Positions 7,933 to 16,353 of a stretch of 42,649 bases of DNA are shown here, one piece after another. Within the stretch, counting starts at the first letter, position 1, and every line of letters starts with the position of its first letter. Below the pieces are notes generated by a model. It was not told where the DNA came from. It saw only the letters and a program-made list of their open reading frames with translations, and searched no databases. The DNA lies in NCBI GenBank assembly GCA_030638415.1, contig DAOWEO010000084.1, forward strand, positions 1 through 42,649. The letters run 5' to 3'. Both the position numbers and the translations under genes were made by a program. Source of the stretch: Bdellovibrionales bacterium (GTDB lineage: Bacteria > Bdellovibrionota > Bacteriovoracia > Bacteriovoracales > Bacteriovoracaceae).

Positions 7933-8529
7933 ATGTTACAGTTGCCGCAAAAATTACGAAATGTTGTTGAGCAGTTTTCAAAACTACCGGGTGTCGGTGG
8001 TAAATCTGCGCAGCGGCATGCACTTTTTTTATCTCAATTTACTGAGGTGGAACTATCTGAGTTTTCACTAGTTATAAAAGAGCTAAAAAACCTACAAAAG
8101 TGTAGTGATTGTGGTCTCTACCTGGACGAAGAAACATGTTTAATTTGCTCGTCTGAAAAGAGAAAAAGTAGTAAAACTTTATGTGTTGTTGAGGGTATGA
8201 CAGATTGCTTAGCTATTGAAGCTAGTGACCAGTACTTTGGACTCTATCATATATTGGGAGGAGTATTAAATCCTCTTTTAGGTATTGGTCCCGATGAGTT
8301 AGGTTTGGGGCGACTGAGAGATAGAGTAAATTCAGATGATATTGATACTGTGATTTTGGCGGTGACACCATCTGTAGAAGGAGATGCTACGTGCGCCTAT
8401 CTGAAAGAAGATTTAGGTAGCTCTGTCTCTGTTGATCGCATTGGATTTGGTATTCCAATGGGTGGAAGCTTTGAGTATCTTGATCCTTTAACAATTATGA
8501 AGGCCTTAGAGAATCGGAAAAGGATGTAA
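7933..8529 (+). CDS. recR: Recombination mediator protein RecR
   Basis: The 198-residue length is standard. The N-terminal helix-hairpin-helix region has KLPGVGGKSAQRHALFL, the four-cysteine zinc finger runs CSDCGLYLDEETCLIC, and the Toprim domain starts VVEGMTDCLAIE and continues with the HILGGVLNPLLGIGPDEL segment. RecR works with RecO (and RecF) to load RecA onto SSB-coated single-stranded DNA gaps. The ATG sits three bases after the ybaB stop, so translation is probably coupled. The next gene starts two bases after the recR stop. Confidence 0.97.
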   Translation: MLQLPQKLRNVVEQFSKLPGVGGKSAQRHALFLSQFTEVELSEFSLVIKELKNLQKCSDCGLYLDEETCLICSSEKRKSSKTLCVVEGMTDCLAIEASDQYFGLYHILGGVLNPLLGIGPDELGLGRLRDRVNSDDIDTVILAVTPSVEGDATCAYLKEDLGSSVSVDRIGFGIPMGGSFEYLDPLTIMKALENRKRM

Positions 8530-8531
8530 GA

Positions 8532-9047
8532 GTGTCATCAGAAAAAATAGTAGAATATTTAAGCTGTGAAATTAGCAATTATCTGGAAGATATTGAAAAT
8601 AATATTAGCTTAGATCATGATATTTTTGTTTGTCGTAAAGATGGTGTTTGTCTTTTTAAAGAGCTAAGTGAAAATGTTAATGCACAGACTGTAGGAGCAT
8701 TAGTTGCAGGAATGTGGCAGGCAGCAGAAAGTGTTAATTCTATAAATACAATTTCTGTTAATGAGTACATGCTACAGTTTTCAACGTCACAGCAGGGAGT
8801 GATGGTTTATCCTCTTTACCTTGAGGATGAAATATTCTTGTTAACGACACTATTTGGTGAAGAGCTAAATCCTGGAAAACTAAAAAATAGTTGTCGTAAG
8901 TTGCGTGATCAGCTGGTTAATAACTATACTGATTACCAGCAAATGAGACCTAAAGAGATTAGTAATGAAAAGAAAAAACAGGAGTTCCTGTTTTCAAATA
9001 TTAGTGATAAAGAGATAGATCAACTCTTTTCATTTGCAGGAAGTTAG
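8532..9047 (+). CDS. Roadblock/LC7-like protein, candidate partner of MglA
   Basis: 171 residues starting at GTG 8532, two bases after the recR stop, and ending two bases before mglA. The middle part (about 28-130) alternates strands and helices in a Roadblock/LC7-like order: a short strand IFVCRKDGVCLFKEL, a helix with NAQTVGALVAGMWQAAESV, the strands EYMLQFSTSQQGVMVYPLYL and EIFLLTTLFG, and a closing helix KLRDQLVNNY. The C-terminal 40 residues are charged, ending SDKEIDQLFSFAG. In Myxococcus the Roadblock protein MglB is the GTPase-activating partner of MglA and is encoded beside it. The context supports the same role here, but the sequence match is weak and the GAP activity is inference. 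Confidence 0.6.
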   Translation: MSSEKIVEYLSCEISNYLEDIENNISLDHDIFVCRKDGVCLFKELSENVNAQTVGALVAGMWQAAESVNSINTISVNEYMLQFSTSQQGVMVYPLYLEDEIFLLTTLFGEELNPGKLKNSCRKLRDQLVNNYTDYQQMRPKEISNEKKKQEFLFSNISDKEIDQLFSFAGS

Positions 9048-9049
9048 TT

Positions 9050-9637
9050 ATGTCATTTGTAAATTACCATTCGAAAGAGGTTAATTGTAAGATTGTTTAC
9101 TACGGTCCAGGCCTTGGTGGAAAAACCACCAATATACAACATGTTTATAAAAAAACTAGTGGTGACTCAAAAGGAAAAATGGTTTCATTAAATACCGATA
9201 ATGAAAGAACTATTTTCTTTGATTTTCTCCCTTTAGACCTAGGTGAAATACGTGGCTTTAGAACAAGGTTTCATCTTTATACTGTGCCGGGACAAGTATT
9301 TTATGAGTCGAGTCGAAAATTAATTTTACGTGGAGTCGATGGAATTGTGTTTGTTGCAGACTCGCAAGTTGAGAGGATGGAAGACAATGTTGCTAGTCTT
9401 AAGAGCTTAATTGATAACCTAGAAGATCATGGGTATGATGTTTCAACTATTCCACTTATTATGCAATGGAATAAGAGAGATCTGCCTAACATCGTATCTG
9501 TAGAAGAGATGAGTAATATTTTGAATAAATATGATTCACCAGAGTTTTCAGCACAAGCAGTTAGTGGTGAAGGTGTGTTTGAGACACTAAAAATGGCCAG
9601 TAAACTTGTTTTAATGAATTTAAAGTCTGGAATCTAG
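9050..9637 (+). CDS. mglA: MglA-type small Ras-like GTPase
   Basis: 195 residues with all MglA hallmarks. The P-loop GPGLGGKT is at 19-26, the Walker B region has the MglA-specific Thr in TVPGQ (78-82) where Ras proteins have Asp, and the base-recognition motif NKRD is at 141-144. MglA proteins set cell polarity; in Myxococcus they control gliding and type IV pili, and in Bdellovibrio mglA is needed for prey invasion. Two bases separate it from the Roadblock-like gene. Its stop overlaps the stop of the convergent hydrolase gene in one CTAG. No RomR-like gene is in the window. Confidence 0.93.
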   Translation: MSFVNYHSKEVNCKIVYYGPGLGGKTTNIQHVYKKTSGDSKGKMVSLNTDNERTIFFDFLPLDLGEIRGFRTRFHLYTVPGQVFYESSRKLILRGVDGIVFVADSQVERMEDNVASLKSLIDNLEDHGYDVSTIPLIMQWNKRDLPNIVSVEEMSNILNKYDSPEFSAQAVSGEGVFETLKMASKLVLMNLKSGI

Positions 9638-10857
9638 CTTTCTAAAACACCGAGGTATTGTAAATAGATAATATGAGCTTCAATCAGCTCTTCTTGTGGA
9701 TATGCACTTGAGGCATTTCCAACCAAGTGGTGTCCTCGTTGAACTCCTAGGTTTACTCCAAAAAAATAGTCTGGAAATAGAGCATTAGAAGTTTCTACGA
9801 TTCCATCATTTGCTTCTTTAGTGTTTAGGATTATTTTTGTAAGCTTCATCCAAGCGTGACCTTCACGCCAGTTTGAATCAAATGACAATGCTGTATAAAA
9901 AAGATTTTCAGGAAGATTATCATAGTTCCTTTTAAACCAAGGTTGTCTATAGTTAGCATCAAGAGCAGTTTGAAATTCTGGAGATAGTATAAAACCATAT
10001 TTATTAATTGCATTTTGAAGAGGCGAGTTTGGAATATGTTGAATGAGATTAAGTAATTTAACTCTATTTTTCTCTAAATGATAGGTTCCCAAAATAGGTA
10101 CAGCAAGCATTGATGCGCCTATTATTTTTTTTGCAGCAAAACGAGAATTCTTTTTTAGATAGTGTAGAAGATCAATTCCTCCTTTAGAAAAGGCAACAAC
10201 CCATAATCTTTGCGTTGGATTGTCGTGAGTATATTGTTTAAGCTGTTCTTCTAGCAGACGAGTATTATGCAGACTACTCTTAAGTCCACTGATGTTAGCT
10301 ACAATAAATTCGACATTATTTTTTTTACAATACGCTTCGACTCCACGTTGAAAATCAGCTTGGTTAAACATTTCATTAAATACTCCAGAGATCAGTACAA
10401 TCGTAGCGCTAATTGGCTTGGCAGATATGTTTTTTGTTCTTTGTGTATCTACAGAGCATAGCTTTAACTCATTAAAAATAGTGTTGAAAATCTCACTTTG
10501 TTCAAAGTGAATAGGATCTAATTGTTCATTTCTTGTTACAGCTTCAACAATTGTTTGGTGACGCTTTGCCTGCTTGGGATCTTCAATAAAAGAAAAGTCG
10601 TAAAAGGACTTCAGATATTCCCAAGAGATATTACTAAAATAGGTCGATGAGCTAATAAAGTTTTTTAATATTGTAGTTTTAGATGAATTATTGAATGATA
10701 ATATATCATTTTGTAATTGTAGCTTTATCTTTAAACTTGCATTTAAAAAACTCTTCTTAAAGTATGTCTTTCTTTTTTGGCGATCATTATTTCGCTTTAA
10801 AAAATCTGTTTTTAAATTAGAAACCAAAACTACAAAACTCCTACTATTAATGGACAA
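9634..10857 (-). CDS. Lipase-like alpha/beta hydrolase
   Basis: 407 residues without a signal peptide. The C-terminal two thirds look like an alpha/beta hydrolase: an early strand VLISGVF near 154-160, the nucleophile elbow VAFSKGG with Ser224, an acid candidate in NDGIVETSNALFP (Asp351), and a histidine pair in RGHHLVG (376-377). The first 140 residues are basic and unrecognised. Start choice is doubtful: TTG at 10857 has no ribosome binding site, whereas AGGAG lies before an in-frame TTG at 10827 that would shorten the protein by ten residues. It stands alone on its strand. Substrate unknown; esterase or lipase activity is inference. Confidence 0.6.
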   Translation of the reverse strand: MSINSRSFVVLVSNLKTDFLKRNNDRQKRKTYFKKSFLNASLKIKLQLQNDILSFNNSSKTTILKNFISSSTYFSNISWEYLKSFYDFSFIEDPKQAKRHQTIVEAVTRNEQLDPIHFEQSEIFNTIFNELKLCSVDTQRTKNISAKPISATIVLISGVFNEMFNQADFQRGVEAYCKKNNVEFIVANISGLKSSLHNTRLLEEQLKQYTHDNPTQRLWVVAFSKGGIDLLHYLKKNSRFAAKKIIGASMLAVPILGTYHLEKNRVKLLNLIQHIPNSPLQNAINKYGFILSPEFQTALDANYRQPWFKRNYDNLPENLFYTALSFDSNWREGHAWMKLTKIILNTKEANDGIVETSNALFPDYFFGVNLGVQRGHHLVGNASSAYPQEELIEAHIIYLQYLGVLES

Positions 10858-10934
10858 AGTTGCTATTTACAGGATACCATTTAAGCTTAAATTGAATTTT
10901 GACACTGAAAAAAAATATAGTCAAGGAGATGGTT

Positions 10935-11783
10935 TTGAGTAAGGTTGTAATTGGAGTGATTGGAGGCAGCGGTGTCTACCAATTAGAAAATCTCAAAATT
11001 GTGACTGAACATGATATTGATACTCCTTTTGGTAAGACATCAGACAAAATTATTGAAGCAGAGCTTGGTGGTGTAACCTTTTTCTTTTTAGCAAGACATG
11101 GGAAAAATCATAGTATTTCACCTTCAGAAGTAAATTATAGAGCAAATATATTTGCTCTGAAAAAGCTAGGGGCAAACTACATTATTTCTGTATCTGCAGT
11201 CGGTTCCTTAAAAACTAATTGTAAACCAGGAACACTTTTCTTACCCAGCCAGTTTATTGATTGGACTAAGGGGATTAGGGCAAGATCATTTTTTGGTGAT
11301 GGAATGGTGGGGCATGTTTCAGTGGCCAGACCAATAAACCTTGAATTGAAAAAAATTATTGCAAATTGCTGTGAGATAAAAAAGATAGAATTTGAGACAG
11401 GAGGGTCTTATATATGTATTGAGGGACCGCAGTTTTCGACTAGAGCAGAATCCGAATTTTATCGATCAATTGGAGCGAGTGTTATTGGTATGACAAATGT
11501 TCCAGAAGCTTTTTTAGCTCAAGAAGCAGGAATGGCATATGCAACTATTGCAATGGTAACAGATTATGATTGCTGGAAAGATGAGCACTGCACTGTTACT
11601 GAAATTCTCAATGTTATTAAAGCTAATTATAGCCAGGTTAATGTTGTTTTGCCTCTAATACTACAAGAGGTTACTAAAAATAAACCAGAGATTGTATATG
11701 AAAATGAGTATGCTCTTATTACAAATAAAAAAAATCTTGGTGAGCGGCACCAAGAAATTTTAAAAGTTATTTTGGAAAAATAG
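10935..11783 (+). CDS. mtnP: S-methyl-5'-thioadenosine phosphorylase
   Basis: 282 residues of the PNP/MTAP trimeric phosphorylase family. The N-terminal GVIGGSGVYQLENL, then RHGKNHSISPSEVNYRAN, ISVSAVGSL, EGPQFSTRAE, GMTNVPEAFLAQEAG and VTDYDCWK are all present. The DYD in the last motif is the 6-aminopurine-type (adenine) signature that separates MTA phosphorylase from guanine-type enzymes. It splits methylthioadenosine into adenine and methylthioribose-1-phosphate. Start: AAGGAG at 10923-10928 abuts an ATG at 10929 but is ideally spaced for TTG 10935, which gives MSKVVIGVIGGSG. It overlaps rsmH by one base (TAGTG), so it heads the dcw operon, an uncommon position. Confidence 0.9.
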   Translation: MSKVVIGVIGGSGVYQLENLKIVTEHDIDTPFGKTSDKIIEAELGGVTFFFLARHGKNHSISPSEVNYRANIFALKKLGANYIISVSAVGSLKTNCKPGTLFLPSQFIDWTKGIRARSFFGDGMVGHVSVARPINLELKKIIANCCEIKKIEFETGGSYICIEGPQFSTRAESEFYRSIGASVIGMTNVPEAFLAQEAGMAYATIAMVTDYDCWKDEHCTVTEILNVIKANYSQVNVVLPLILQEVTKNKPEIVYENEYALITNKKNLGERHQEILKVILEK

Positions 11784-12700
11784 TGAAAAATTATGGATCA
11801 CATTATTCAGTATTAAAAAAAGAGTGCCTTAATTCACTAACACATGATGGTGAATTAAATAGCGGTACTTTTGCAGATCTTACTTTTGGAGCAGGAGGAC
11901 ACTCACTTTCACTAGCTTCAATGCACACAGACTATAAATTATACTGTGTTGATCAAGACCCAGATGCTCTTGAAAATGGAAAAAAGATTATTGCTGAGAA
12001 TAATTTTAGTAATCAGATAACTCTTTTAGATATGAATTTTTCCTCTTTTATTCCTTATGCTAAAGAGCATAGTTTGGATTCATTTACTGGTATCTTATTG
12101 GATCTGGGGGTTTCGAGTCATCATTTTGATTCACCCGAGAGAGGATTCTCTTTTCGTTTTGATGCTCCATTAGATATGAGGATGGATGTTGATAATGCTG
12201 ACGTTCCTACAGCTGCAGATATATTATCTAGTCTTGATGAAGAAGAGATTGCCGATATTATTTGGAAGTATGGTGAAGAACGTTTTTCCAGACAGATTGC
12301 AAGAAACATTGTTGAGGAGCGAGCAAAAGCACCAATAAAAACAACAAAAGATTTAGAAAATATAATTTTTCACTCATATCCTAAAAAAATGCGCTTTGGG
12401 CGCTTGCATCCTGCGACAAAAACATTTCAAGCTCTGAGAATTGCAGTTAATCGTGAACTAGAAGTCTTAGAAGAGGTGTTACAAGGCGTAACATCTCTTT
12501 TAGCACCAGGTGGTCGCCTAGCTATTATAAGTTTTCACTCACTTGAAGATAGAATAGTAAAAAGGTCTTTTAATTTCTTGGCCAAAGAGGAAAAAATTGT
12601 TAAAATTTTAAATAAGAAGCCTATAAGACCATCTAAACGAGAGCTTGAAGATAATAAAAGGTCACGAAGTGCAAAATTAAGAGTAGTTGAGAAAATCTAG
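11783..12700 (+). CDS. rsmH: 16S rRNA (cytosine-1402-N4)-methyltransferase
   Basis: 305 residues with GTG start inside the mtnP stop. Family motifs: HYSVLKKECLNSL at the start, the SAM-binding loop DLTFGAGGHS, LLDLGVSSHHFDSPERGFSF, LDMRMD, and the C-terminal ALRIAVNRELEVLE and ISFHSLEDRIVKRSF. RsmH methylates C1402 of 16S rRNA and is the usual first gene of dcw clusters. No mraZ precedes it. Seven bases separate its stop from the preferred ftsL ATG. Confidence 0.97.
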   Translation: MKNYGSHYSVLKKECLNSLTHDGELNSGTFADLTFGAGGHSLSLASMHTDYKLYCVDQDPDALENGKKIIAENNFSNQITLLDMNFSSFIPYAKEHSLDSFTGILLDLGVSSHHFDSPERGFSFRFDAPLDMRMDVDNADVPTAADILSSLDEEEIADIIWKYGEERFSRQIARNIVEERAKAPIKTTKDLENIIFHSYPKKMRFGRLHPATKTFQALRIAVNRELEVLEEVLQGVTSLLAPGGRLAIISFHSLEDRIVKRSFNFLAKEEKIVKILNKKPIRPSKRELEDNKRSRSAKLRVVEKI

Positions 12701-12707
12701 GGGATAT

Positions 12708-13040
12708 ATGGCAAGTTCTAAAATAAAGTCTAAGTGGCAGCGAAATATAGAAATGAAAGTTAAGAGTATTGTTTTTAGTTCTCAAATGCTTCCATTACTT
12801 TTAGCTTTTTTATTTCTATCTATTCTTTTTGTATTGTTTCGCATGAAAGGAGTTGAGCTTAATTATACTATCTTAGACGCACAGCACTCGCTAGAAAATG
12901 TTAAGTATGAGAACAAAGCCTTAAAAGCAAAGCGCGCGAGGCTGCTTTCGACAGAGAACCTAAAAGGTATGGCGGCAAAACATAATTTAAATCAACCAGG
13001 AACGAAGCAAATTATTGTCATACCAGAGCAAAGTGAATGA
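12708..13040 (+). CDS. ftsL: Cell division protein FtsL
   Basis: 110 residues: about 20 basic cytoplasmic residues, one membrane segment (about 24-43), then a heptad-like helix (YTILDAQHSLENVKYENKALKAKRARLL) and a short tail. This is the FtsL layout and the position between rsmH and ftsI is diagnostic, although primary sequence is always poorly conserved. FtsL forms the FtsQBL complex that licenses septal peptidoglycan synthesis. ATG 12708 is preferred over an in-frame TTG at 12687 because AGGGGA lies at 12699-12704. The ftsB partner is not in the window. Confidence 0.85.
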   Translation: MASSKIKSKWQRNIEMKVKSIVFSSQMLPLLLAFLFLSILFVLFRMKGVELNYTILDAQHSLENVKYENKALKAKRARLLSTENLKGMAAKHNLNQPGTKQIIVIPEQSE

Positions 13041-13067
13041 TCTTAAATACTAGGGAATTAAAACTTA

Positions 13068-14975
13068 ATGAATGAGTCTTTCCGTAATCGTATTATTATA
13101 GTTTTTGCATGTTTCACATTGTTTTTGGGTGTTGTTATTTTAACTTCATTTTATCGTCAAGTCGTCAGTAGAGAAAAACTAGTTGCTTACTCCAAAAGGC
13201 AGATATTACGCACTAATACCGTATATCCTAAACGAGGAAATATTTATGATAGAAACGGATCACCATTAGCAATTAACTTAAAAACATATAGTATTTTTGC
13301 AATACCTAAAGATATTAAAGTTTCAAAAATAGCGAAAAGATTGTCTAAAATTATTCCAGAACTATCTCAGCAAAAACTGGCAAAAAAACTAAAAGGAAGA
13401 AAGAGATATACATGGCTTGCTAGAAAAATTGCATTAACTGATGAGCAATTAGCTAAAATAAAAAAGCTAAAAGGTATTTATTTTGATGCAGTTCCTAAAA
13501 GATACTATCCAAATGGTGAGCTGTTGGCCCAGTCTTTAGGATTTGTTGGAGTTGATAATACCGGTTTGTCTGGTCTGGAGTATCGATATGATAAAGCGCT
13601 AAAAGGCAAACCTCGTATTGTAAAATATCATCAGGATGCTAAGGGACGTGCTGTTAAACATGTTTCTACTGTATCAGGTGAAAAATCACATGACATTTAT
13701 TTGACCATAGATAAAGAACTGCAAATGATTGTTGAGAAAAACTTAAAGGAAGTAGTCGCTGAATATCAAGCCCTCAAGGCAGGTGCTGCTGTTATGGATG
13801 TTAAAACAGGTGAGATACTTGCAATTGCTAACTACCCATCATTTGATCCGAATAAATTTAGAGATAGTAAATCTTCAGATAGAATTTTATCTTATATTAA
13901 CGCTCCATTTGAACCAGGATCTGTTTTCAAAACTTTTACAATTGCTTCTGCCTTAGAACATAATGTAGGAAAGAGTGATACAAATTACTATTGCGAACGT
14001 GGAAAATACAAAGTTGGTGATCACTATATAAAAGAGGCTGAGTCTCAGCATAAGTATGAATGGCTATCAATGGGAGATATTTTAAAGCTTAGCTCAAATA
14101 TTGGGACAACTAAAATAGCCTTTGATCTTACTTATCCAAAGCTAAAGAAAACATTGTTAGATTTTAATATTGGAAAAAAACTTGGTATTCAAATACCTGG
14201 TGAATCGCGAGGTATATTTAAATTAGATAATGAAAACATATCCTCATTGAGTTTAAGCAATTTAAGCTTTGGACAGGGAGTTGCAACAACTGCATTGCAA
14301 ATTTTGAGCGGATACGCTGCTATTGCAAATGATGGAGTATATCATTATCCAACAATAATTAAGGGAGAACAAAATAAAGAACCGTATCAGGTCGTTTCTA
14401 AAAAAACAGCACTCGAACTCCAAAAGATGCTAGAAAGTGCAGTGGAAGATGGAACAGGTACTAAGGCTAAGGTTGGTTATTTTAAAATAGCTGGAAAGAC
14501 AAGTACAGCTCAGCGACCCGTTTCTGGTGTTGGATATGAAGGTTATATACCTGGCTTTGTAGGATTCCCTCTGAATATTGCAAATAGTTTTGTAGCTTTT
14601 GTGTATGTGGAAAGGCCAATCGGTAGGAAGTATTTTGGAAACACTGTCGCAGCACCCGTATTTAGGAAAATTGCTGAATACATACTTTATAAAAATAAAC
14701 ATTTCAAAGATATTGCTTATACCACATCTAAAAAGTATTCTGCCATTATTGACTCCGTTGTAATTAAGAGTTCTGCACGAATCAAAGGTATTGGTATAGT
14801 TCCAAACTTTATTGGATTGGATAAAAGGTCAGCAAGAAAACTAGCAGTTAGATTTGGCCTTAAATTGACATCACTAGGAGTTGGAATTGTAGAAGAGCAA
14901 TTTCCCAAAATTGGTACAAAGATAAAAAGTGGAGATTTACTAACTTTAAAATACAGAATACCTGAGTATGAATAG
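13068..14975 (+). CDS. ftsI: Septal peptidoglycan transpeptidase (PBP) with PASTA domain
   Basis: 635 residues. One N-terminal membrane segment (9-28), the pedestal with RGNIYDRNGSPLA at about 56-68, and a class B transpeptidase domain with SVFK (nucleophile Ser285, Lys288), SSN at 342-344 and KTS at 477-479, where the third motif is usually KTG. A PASTA-like domain occupies about 572-632 (GIVPNFIGLDKRSARKLAVRFGL). C-terminal PASTA is common in SpoVD-type and deltaproteobacterial FtsI. The enzyme cross-links septal peptidoglycan together with FtsW. Its last eight bases overlap murE. Confidence 0.95.
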   Translation: MNESFRNRIIIVFACFTLFLGVVILTSFYRQVVSREKLVAYSKRQILRTNTVYPKRGNIYDRNGSPLAINLKTYSIFAIPKDIKVSKIAKRLSKIIPELSQQKLAKKLKGRKRYTWLARKIALTDEQLAKIKKLKGIYFDAVPKRYYPNGELLAQSLGFVGVDNTGLSGLEYRYDKALKGKPRIVKYHQDAKGRAVKHVSTVSGEKSHDIYLTIDKELQMIVEKNLKEVVAEYQALKAGAAVMDVKTGEILAIANYPSFDPNKFRDSKSSDRILSYINAPFEPGSVFKTFTIASALEHNVGKSDTNYYCERGKYKVGDHYIKEAESQHKYEWLSMGDILKLSSNIGTTKIAFDLTYPKLKKTLLDFNIGKKLGIQIPGESRGIFKLDNENISSLSLSNLSFGQGVATTALQILSGYAAIANDGVYHYPTIIKGEQNKEPYQVVSKKTALELQKMLESAVEDGTGTKAKVGYFKIAGKTSTAQRPVSGVGYEGYIPGFVGFPLNIANSFVAFVYVERPIGRKYFGNTVAAPVFRKIAEYILYKNKHFKDIAYTTSKKYSAIIDSVVIKSSARIKGIGIVPNFIGLDKRSARKLAVRFGLKLTSLGVGIVEEQFPKIGTKIKSGDLLTLKYRIPEYE

Positions 14976-16353
14976 CCTTAGCTTGTTGTCACTATTGGAA
15001 ACAGTTGGAAAATCAAACTCATTCGATATCTTATTTACTGGAGTGACTCTTAATTTACAAACAGCAACATTAGACGATATATGTTTTTATAATTTACAAG
15101 AAGAACATGGTATTGAATTATTTAAAAAAAGACTAGATATTTCCAAAGCCAGTATAATAATTATCCCAAATGATTTATGCAGTACCAAGGATGATGATCG
15201 CATTATAAACGTCTCACAAGAAGAATTTTATAAATTGCAGGAAGTTATTTGTGATGCCCTTTATCCCTTAGTCAAAGACATTAATCTAGTGGGAGTTACT
15301 GGGACAAATGGTAAAACGACAGTTGTTTTTCTCGCGGCTCAAATTGCACAAAAAGCTGGTGCTCCTGCTGCATCAATCGGTACACTTGGGCTATGTGATG
15401 GTTTTGCAAAAGTATTAAGGACTCATAAAACAACTACACCATCCTATATTGATTTTAGAGAAGAGCTATATTGGGTTGAACAAAACACTAATATTAAAAC
15501 TCTTTTTATTGAAATGAGTAGTCATGCATTAGAACAAAATAGAATTTTAAATTTCAAACTTTCGGCTGCAGGGTGGACAAATATTACGCAAGATCATTTG
15601 GATTACCACAAGACATTTGAAAATTACTTGACTGCAAAATTGAAAATTACAAATTTATTAAAAGAAACAAGTCAGCTGGTAATTTCAAGAAATTCAAAAT
15701 TGGCTTCACTTCTTGTAGGGCAAGAAAAAAAAGTTGCCAATTATTTAGATCCCAAAAAGGTTTTATTATCGGGAGACTTTTTCCACCTAGAGCATAATAT
15801 AGAAAATCTTGAGTTAGCAATCTCAATAGTATGTAATATTGGTATACGGGTTGAAAAGATAAATACACTTGAATTGATTACCCCACCAGGACGCCTAGAT
15901 AAAGTTGCGTACACTAAGGGTAATATTTATATTGATTTTGCCCACACTCCAGATGCCTTAGATAATGTGTGCTCAGCATTAAAGCGTAGTTTTCCTGAAA
16001 AACAGCTAACAGTAATTTTTGGCTGTGGCGGAGATCGTGATCAGGCTAAACGACCCTTAATGGGTAAAGCGGTATCAGCGTGGGCCGATAATATTGTCGT
16101 TACATCTGACAACCCTCGTAGTGAGAATCCGGAACTTATAATTGATGCAATTGTTACTGGTATTTCTAAAACTTATAAAAGATATGCAGATCGAAGTGAA
16201 GCAATTATATCAGTATTACAAGTGATAGAAAAAAATGACATTGTGCTTATCGCAGGTAAAGGACATGAGGATTATCAAGAAATTCAAGGTCAGAGAATTC
16301 CATATAGTGATTATAATGTGATTAATGAGTTTAGGAAGAAATATGATATTTGA
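14968..16353 (+). CDS. murE: UDP-MurNAc-L-Ala-D-Glu:meso-DAP ligase
   Basis: 461 residues. The ATP-binding loop GTNGKTT is at 112-118, EMSSHALEQNR at about 182-192, NITQDHLDYH at 205-214, the lysine that is carbamoylated in this family at about 224 or 226, and DNPRSENPE at 381-389. DNPR is the meso-diaminopimelate specificity motif, so the peptide stem should be of the usual Gram-negative type. The N-terminal domain is shorter and more divergent than in E. coli. Overlaps of 8 bases with ftsI and 11 with murF suggest translational coupling. Confidence 0.96.
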   Translation: MNSLSLLSLLETVGKSNSFDILFTGVTLNLQTATLDDICFYNLQEEHGIELFKKRLDISKASIIIIPNDLCSTKDDDRIINVSQEEFYKLQEVICDALYPLVKDINLVGVTGTNGKTTVVFLAAQIAQKAGAPAASIGTLGLCDGFAKVLRTHKTTTPSYIDFREELYWVEQNTNIKTLFIEMSSHALEQNRILNFKLSAAGWTNITQDHLDYHKTFENYLTAKLKITNLLKETSQLVISRNSKLASLLVGQEKKVANYLDPKKVLLSGDFFHLEHNIENLELAISIVCNIGIRVEKINTLELITPPGRLDKVAYTKGNIYIDFAHTPDALDNVCSALKRSFPEKQLTVIFGCGGDRDQAKRPLMGKAVSAWADNIVVTSDNPRSENPELIIDAIVTGISKTYKRYADRSEAIISVLQVIEKNDIVLIAGKGHEDYQEIQGQRIPYSDYNVINEFRKKYDI

